This document shows, one piece after another, positions 60,388 to 64,000 of a stretch of DNA of 64,000 bases (position 1 is its first letter; each line of letters opens with the position of its first letter). Below the pieces are notes generated by a model. The model did not search any database. It was not told the DNA's origin and saw nothing but the letters and a program-made list of their open reading frames with translations. This stretch comes from an uncultured Pelagibacteraceae bacterium (GTDB taxonomy: Bacteria > Pseudomonadota > Alphaproteobacteria > Pelagibacterales > Pelagibacteraceae): the NCBI GenBank assembly GCA_902570055.1, contig CACFWQ010000001.1, positions 1-64,000 of the forward strand. The letters run 5' to 3'. The translations under genes were made by a program, and so were the position numbers.

Positions 60388-61401
60388 GTGAATCTTTTAA
60401 AAATCAAAAAAATAGTAGAAAATATCTTTAAAAATTTTAAACTTAAAAACACTGATGCAAAAATTAGTGCTGAATACTTAATTAAAGCTGAATTGCTAGG
60501 AGCTCCATCGCATGGTTTAGCAAGACTTAAAATGTATTGTGATAGACTTAGTAGAAAAATAATCAATCCAAATCCAAAAATAAAAATAAAAAAAATATCA
60601 CAATCAATTTCTCATATTGATGCGAATAATAGCATTGGTTTTGTTGCAGCTGATATTGGAATTAAAGTTGCAATTAAAAATGCAAAAAAAACAGGAATTG
60701 GTCTAGTTGCTATAAAAAATAGTGGCCATTATGGTTTGTCATGTTTTTATGCAGAACAAGCAGTTAAAAAAAATTTGATAGTTTTATGTTTTACTAACGC
60801 TCCTCCTGCAATTGCTCCTTATGGAGCTAAAAAAAGTTTATTTGGAACAAATCCAATTTGTTTTGGAGCACCAACGGGTAATAAAATTCCTTTTATATTT
60901 GACACATCAGTTTCCATGATTAATAGGGGAAAAATAAGAGTGGCTGCAAAATTAGGACACAAAATTCCTTTAGGAGTAGCATTAGATAAATTTGGAAAGC
61001 CTACTAGTAATGCGAAAAAAGCTTTGAAAGGTGTGCAGTTACCAATAGCTGGTTTTAAAGGTTCTGGATTAGCATGGATGGTTGATATTATGAGTGGAGT
61101 TTTAACAGGAGCAAATCACGCAGGAAAAGTAAAAGATCCATTTGATGATTTTACTGGTTCTCAAAATGTAGGACATTTGTTTTTAGTTTTAAAACCAAAC
61201 TTGTTTGTAGGAAAAAATTATATTAAGAGAATTAAAGAAAATATAAGAACTATTAAAAAACTTCCAAAAATTAAAGGAGTAAATGAAATTTTGTATCCTG
61301 GACAGGGAATGAAATCTAGATATAAAAAAAATTTAAAAAAAGGTATTGTTATTTCAAAAAATATACTAGAAGAAATAAAAAAATTAAATGTTATCAAATA
61401 A
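60388..61401 (+). CDS. malate/L-lactate dehydrogenase (Ldh2) family oxidoreductase
   Basis: A 337-residue NAD(P)-dependent dehydrogenase of the LDH2/MDH2 family (includes malate, ureidoglycolate and other 2-hydroxyacid enzymes). Blocks are LLGAPSHGLARLKMY, KNSGHYGLSCFYAEQA and GFKGSGLAWMVDIMSG. The start is GTG at 60388. It overlaps the following phosphate acyltransferase gene by 14 bases. Substrate unknown. Confidence 0.85.
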   Translation: MNLLKIKKIVENIFKNFKLKNTDAKISAEYLIKAELLGAPSHGLARLKMYCDRLSRKIINPNPKIKIKKISQSISHIDANNSIGFVAADIGIKVAIKNAKKTGIGLVAIKNSGHYGLSCFYAEQAVKKNLIVLCFTNAPPAIAPYGAKKSLFGTNPICFGAPTGNKIPFIFDTSVSMINRGKIRVAAKLGHKIPLGVALDKFGKPTSNAKKALKGVQLPIAGFKGSGLAWMVDIMSGVLTGANHAGKVKDPFDDFTGSQNVGHLFLVLKPNLFVGKNYIKRIKENIRTIKKLPKIKGVNEILYPGQGMKSRYKKNLKKGIVISKNILEEIKKLNVIK

Positions 61402-62299
61402 AGAAATAGTCTGTCCAGATAACTTGCTTAAAGTTGCAAAGAAAAAAAAAGATGTTACTGCTGGAATAGTAAATGCTGGTAAAGTTTTACCAATGCATTC
61501 TGCAATGGAAGCTGTTAAGGAAAATTTAATTACTCCAATATTTATTGGAGATAAAAATGAAATCAAAAAATGTGCTGAACAGTTAAAATGGGATATTTCT
61601 AAATATGAAATTATTAATGAAACTATAGAAAATAATACGGCAGCCATTGCTGCAAAATTAGCTTGTGAAGGTAAAATTAAAATTATAGTTAAAGGTCATA
61701 TTCACACAGATATTTTAATGAAAGAAGTTTTAAAAAGAGAATATAATTTACTAGGAAAAAAAAGATTGAGTCATATTTGGCATATGACAATAGACAAAAC
61801 AAACTCTCCTCTTATTATTACAGATGGTGCACTAAACGTTTTGCCAAATATTAAAACTAAAATGCATATACTTAAAAATGTTGTTGATTTTGCAAATCGA
61901 ATTGGAATTAAAATACCGAAAGTAGCTGTATTATCTGCAACAGAAGAAGTTTTAGAAAGTGTACCAAGTTCAATAGATGCAAATGAAATAACTAAAATTG
62001 CAAAAGAAGAAAATATAAATGCAGATGTTTTTGGTCCGCTTGCTTTTGATAATAGTATTTCAAAAAAATCTGCAGCAATAAAAGGAATTAAAAATGCTGT
62101 CGCAGGTCAAGCGGACATATTATTGGTTCCTGGAGTTGAAACTGGAAATGGTCTTGTAAAAATGATGATTTATTTTATGGGAGCTTGCGCTGCAGGAGTT
62201 GTTATTGGTGGAAAAATTCCTGTTGTAATTACTAGTAGATCTGATGAAGCTCAAGCACGATTAGCATCTATTGCGGCAGCTGTTGTTGCATTGGATTAA
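61388..62299 (+). CDS. phosphate acetyl/butyryltransferase family protein
   Basis: A 303-residue phosphate acyltransferase of the Pta/Ptb group, which exchanges CoA for phosphate on a short acyl group. KIIVKGHIHTDILMKEVLK, ITDGALNVLPNIKTK and ILLVPGVETGNGLVKM are family blocks; VVIGGKIPVVITSRSDEAQ near the C-terminus is the phosphate-binding region. It lacks the extra N-terminal domains of long Pta. Could take part in acetate, propionate or butyrate metabolism. Overlaps the Ldh2-family gene. Confidence 0.88.
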   Translation: MLSNKEIVCPDNLLKVAKKKKDVTAGIVNAGKVLPMHSAMEAVKENLITPIFIGDKNEIKKCAEQLKWDISKYEIINETIENNTAAIAAKLACEGKIKIIVKGHIHTDILMKEVLKREYNLLGKKRLSHIWHMTIDKTNSPLIITDGALNVLPNIKTKMHILKNVVDFANRIGIKIPKVAVLSATEEVLESVPSSIDANEITKIAKEENINADVFGPLAFDNSISKKSAAIKGIKNAVAGQADILLVPGVETGNGLVKMMIYFMGACAAGVVIGGKIPVVITSRSDEAQARLASIAAAVVALD

Positions 62300-62305
62300 A
62301 ATAAT

Positions 62306-62923
62306 TCAATCTAATTTATTAATTATCTCTAATAGCACATAAATTGCCAAAGAACTCATAAACAAAATTATAAATAGGTTTATAGCCTTCCATGCTTTTT
62401 GATTTAGTAAATATTTTGATAAATATTTAGACATATAGCCCAAGAAGAAGAAAAATAAAAAAGAAGAAGAAGAAGCACCTATTCCAAAATAGATTTTTTG
62501 ATTAATTAAAAAGTTTTTTGAAAAATTGCCAAGGAAAAAAACAGTATCTGAATAAACATGGGGATTAAAGTAAGTAAAACCAAGGGTTTTTATTATAATA
62601 TTATTTAAGGATATTTTATTATTTTCAAAATTTATTTTTAAATCAGAATAATTTATTCTTAATTTGCTAATTATAAAATAGACCAAAAAAACCAATAACA
62701 ATATATTAAATATTAACTCAACAAAATTAGAAAAAAAACTTTTAAAATACTCAAATAAAAATATTCCTAAAAAAATTAATATTAAATCTGATATAGAACA
62801 AATTAAGCAAACTAGAAAAATATGTTGTTTTTTAAGACCTTGTTCTATTACAAATATATTTTGAGCTCCAATTGCTAAAATTAAACTTAATCCTGTTAAA
62901 AAACCTAGAATTAAAAAATTCAT
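62306..62923 (-). CDS. LysE/ArgO-family amino acid exporter
   Basis: A 205-residue membrane exporter with about six hydrophobic segments. The first segment LILAIGAQNIFVIEQGLKKQ has the ArgO-type motif (GAQN) and not the PGPN of the RhtB-like exporter at 6668. YFNPHVYSDTVFFLG is also ArgO-like. Probably exports a basic amino acid such as arginine or lysine. It abuts the methyltransferase gene (stop and start overlap by one base). Confidence 0.85.
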   Translation of the reverse strand: MNFLILGFLTGLSLILAIGAQNIFVIEQGLKKQHIFLVCLICSISDLILIFLGIFLFEYFKSFFSNFVELIFNILLLVFLVYFIISKLRINYSDLKINFENNKISLNNIIIKTLGFTYFNPHVYSDTVFFLGNFSKNFLINQKIYFGIGASSSSFLFFFFLGYMSKYLSKYLLNQKAWKAINLFIILFMSSLAIYVLLEIINKLD

Positions 62924-63579
62924 TACTTTATTTTTCTATTTACAACTAATGATAGTTTCCTTGGAAAACTTCCTTCTTCAAAATTTTCTATTTTAGTATT
63001 TTGAAATCCTTTTAATAAACTATTAATTTTTTTCTCAGAAAAAAAATGAACAATAAATCCGTCATTTTCATAGAGATCTTCTCCTATATGAATTCCATTT
63101 TTATAGTCACCATCACCTAAGTGACGAACAGTATAAATGTTAATTCCTCCGGGTTTTAATATTCTATAAATTTCGTTATTTAAATTTTCAAGATCAGAAT
63201 TTGATAGTGCCATACAATAAAGCATATGAGAAAAACATCCTTCAATTGAATTATCTTTAAATGGTAATTTTTTTCTAACATCAAAAACTTTTGCTTTTAT
63301 AAAATCTACAATGTTCAGTTTTTTAGATTTATTAGTAATGCTTTCAATGGATGTATTGCTATAGTCTAAAGCTTCAACGTGGATAGAATTTTGAGCAAAA
63401 AATATTGTATCTCTGCCAAGTCCTGCTCCTAATTCAACAATATTTTTTATATTTTGTTCTTTAAATGAGTTAAGCGCTTTTACAGCAGCTATACTTGGTT
63501 CATGACCAAACATCTCAGGCTTACTTAAGAAGCTAGCTTCCCAATGCTGAGATTGTTGGTCTAATTTTTTTTGATCCAA
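62923..63579 (-). CDS. class I SAM-dependent methyltransferase
   Basis: A 218-residue methyltransferase. Motif I is IVELGAGLGRDTIFFAQN, the acidic motif II residue is in EALDYS, and ILKPGGINIYTVRHL is the post-motif III block. Substrate unknown. It is 2 bases downstream of a peroxiredoxin gene and overlaps an ArgO-like exporter by one base on the same strand. Confidence 0.8.
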   Translation of the reverse strand: MDQKKLDQQSQHWEASFLSKPEMFGHEPSIAAVKALNSFKEQNIKNIVELGAGLGRDTIFFAQNSIHVEALDYSNTSIESITNKSKKLNIVDFIKAKVFDVRKKLPFKDNSIEGCFSHMLYCMALSNSDLENLNNEIYRILKPGGINIYTVRHLGDGDYKNGIHIGEDLYENDGFIVHFFSEKKINSLLKGFQNTKIENFEEGSFPRKLSLVVNRKIK

Positions 63580-63581
63580 AT

Positions 63582-64000
63582 TTATTTAACTGGGTCTGGA
63601 ACTTTACGCAAATAAGGTTTTATTGTTTCCCATCCATCTGGATATATTTTTTTCGCTTCTTCGTTTGTCACTTTAGGAACAATTATTACTTTTTCACCTG
63701 GTTTCCAGTCAGCTGGAGTAGCAATTTTGTGTTTTGCTGTACGTTGCATTGAGTCAATTGTTCTTAATATTTCATGAAAGTTACGGCCAGTCGTCATTGG
63801 ATAAGTTAAAAACAAGCCTATTCTTTTATCTGGTCTAATAACATAAACAGTTCTAACTGTTTCATTATCTACGGCAGTACGTCCCATAGATGTTGTCCCA
63901 GCATCACCCTCTAGCATGTTATAGAGTTTCGCAACTTCTAATTTCTCATCTGCAACAATTGGGTAGTTTGGTTTTAATCCACAAACATCTTTAATATCAT
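63582..64000 (-). CDS. 1-Cys peroxiredoxin (partial, N-terminus outside window)
   Basis: The C-terminal ~139 codons of a Prx6-type peroxiredoxin that reduces peroxides. The frame continues unbroken to the right edge, reading DIKDVCGLKPNYPIVADEKL and then LYNMLEGDAGTTSMGRTAVD. TVYVIRPDKRIGLFLTYPMT and GRNFHEILRTIDSMQ are Prx6 C-terminal blocks. The peroxidatic Cys is outside the window. An internal ATG at 63915-63917 is not the start. Confidence 0.92.
   Translation of the reverse strand, partial: DIKDVCGLKPNYPIVADEKLEVAKLYNMLEGDAGTTSMGRTAVDNETVRTVYVIRPDKRIGLFLTYPMTTGRNFHEILRTIDSMQRTAKHKIATPADWKPGEKVIIVPKVTNEEAKKIYPDGWETIKPYLRKVPDPVK

Noticed and set aside
1-64000. CRISPR arrays, insertion sequences, transposases, integrases and restriction systems
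   Set aside because: None seen in the window. The tRNA-Met repeats are too long, too few and too irregularly spaced for CRISPR.

Overview
The window is AT-rich, has almost no intergenic space, and many of its genes overlap by 1-25 bases. Gene content matches the streamlined marine alphaproteobacterial SAR11 clade (Pelagibacterales): an osmolyte-oriented taurine transporter with a transaminase and alanine dehydrogenase, a dimethylglycine-dehydrogenase-like enzyme, short or fused enzymes and many small membrane proteins. The assignment rests on gene content and composition only; there is no rRNA in the window.

Layout. 1-5912 (minus): cysS (cut by the left edge), nadE, class II DAHP synthase, glmS and a GlmU acetyltransferase half. 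5986-10830 (plus): gph, a LysE exporter and the 2-methylcitrate operon prpD-prpB-prpC. 10846-13847 (minus): nrdA-nrdB, a possible 15-residue peptide gene, and an upstream NrdR-like box. 14017-25356: mixed metabolic genes (phosphohexomutase, TauE/SafE, dusA, a long rpoZ, MFS, a 3-hydroxyisobutyrate-dehydrogenase family gene with a probable leaderless promoter, gamma carbonic anhydrase, redoxin) and surface-sugar genes. 25362-27595 (minus): polar amino acid ABC importer without its ATPase. 27656-35554: a SpeD-SpeE fusion for spermidine synthesis, an aldolase/SDR fusion, and the methylthioadenosine salvage genes mtnP, mtnA and apt. 35551-39115: glycosyltransferase and dTDP-sugar genes. 39223-40257: guaC.

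40258-43604 is the unusual part. The only complete tRNA, tRNA-Met(CAU) at 43173-43249 on the minus strand, is followed by two partial copies of its 3' end. Each copy carries the same short leader, and in each case a different reading frame starts at the leader's end: a trypsin-like protease, a type IV pilin, and a truncated protease-like start. It resembles a tandem array of insertions at a tRNA 3' end whose integrase is no longer present. The array is bracketed by two related 21-codon membrane-peptide genes on opposite strands, both with an extended -10 element exactly 6 nt before ATG.

43605-53284: a small membrane protein, then a minus-strand cluster (transaminase, alanine dehydrogenase, SET-domain protein, dimethylglycine-dehydrogenase-like enzyme) divergent from tauABC, whose TauC has a very long N-terminal extension. 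53292-56070: oxygenase and glycosyltransferases. 56116-62299: dihydroxyacetone kinase subunits DhaL and DhaK separated by selO and an epoxide hydrolase, then an Ldh2-family dehydrogenase and a phosphate acyltransferase. 62306-64000 (minus): ArgO-like exporter, methyltransferase, and a peroxiredoxin cut by the right edge.

The genes give a consistent picture: taurine import with pyruvate/alanine cycling, propionate use, polyamine synthesis with recycling of its methylthioadenosine by-product, and surface polysaccharide synthesis spread over several short blocks.
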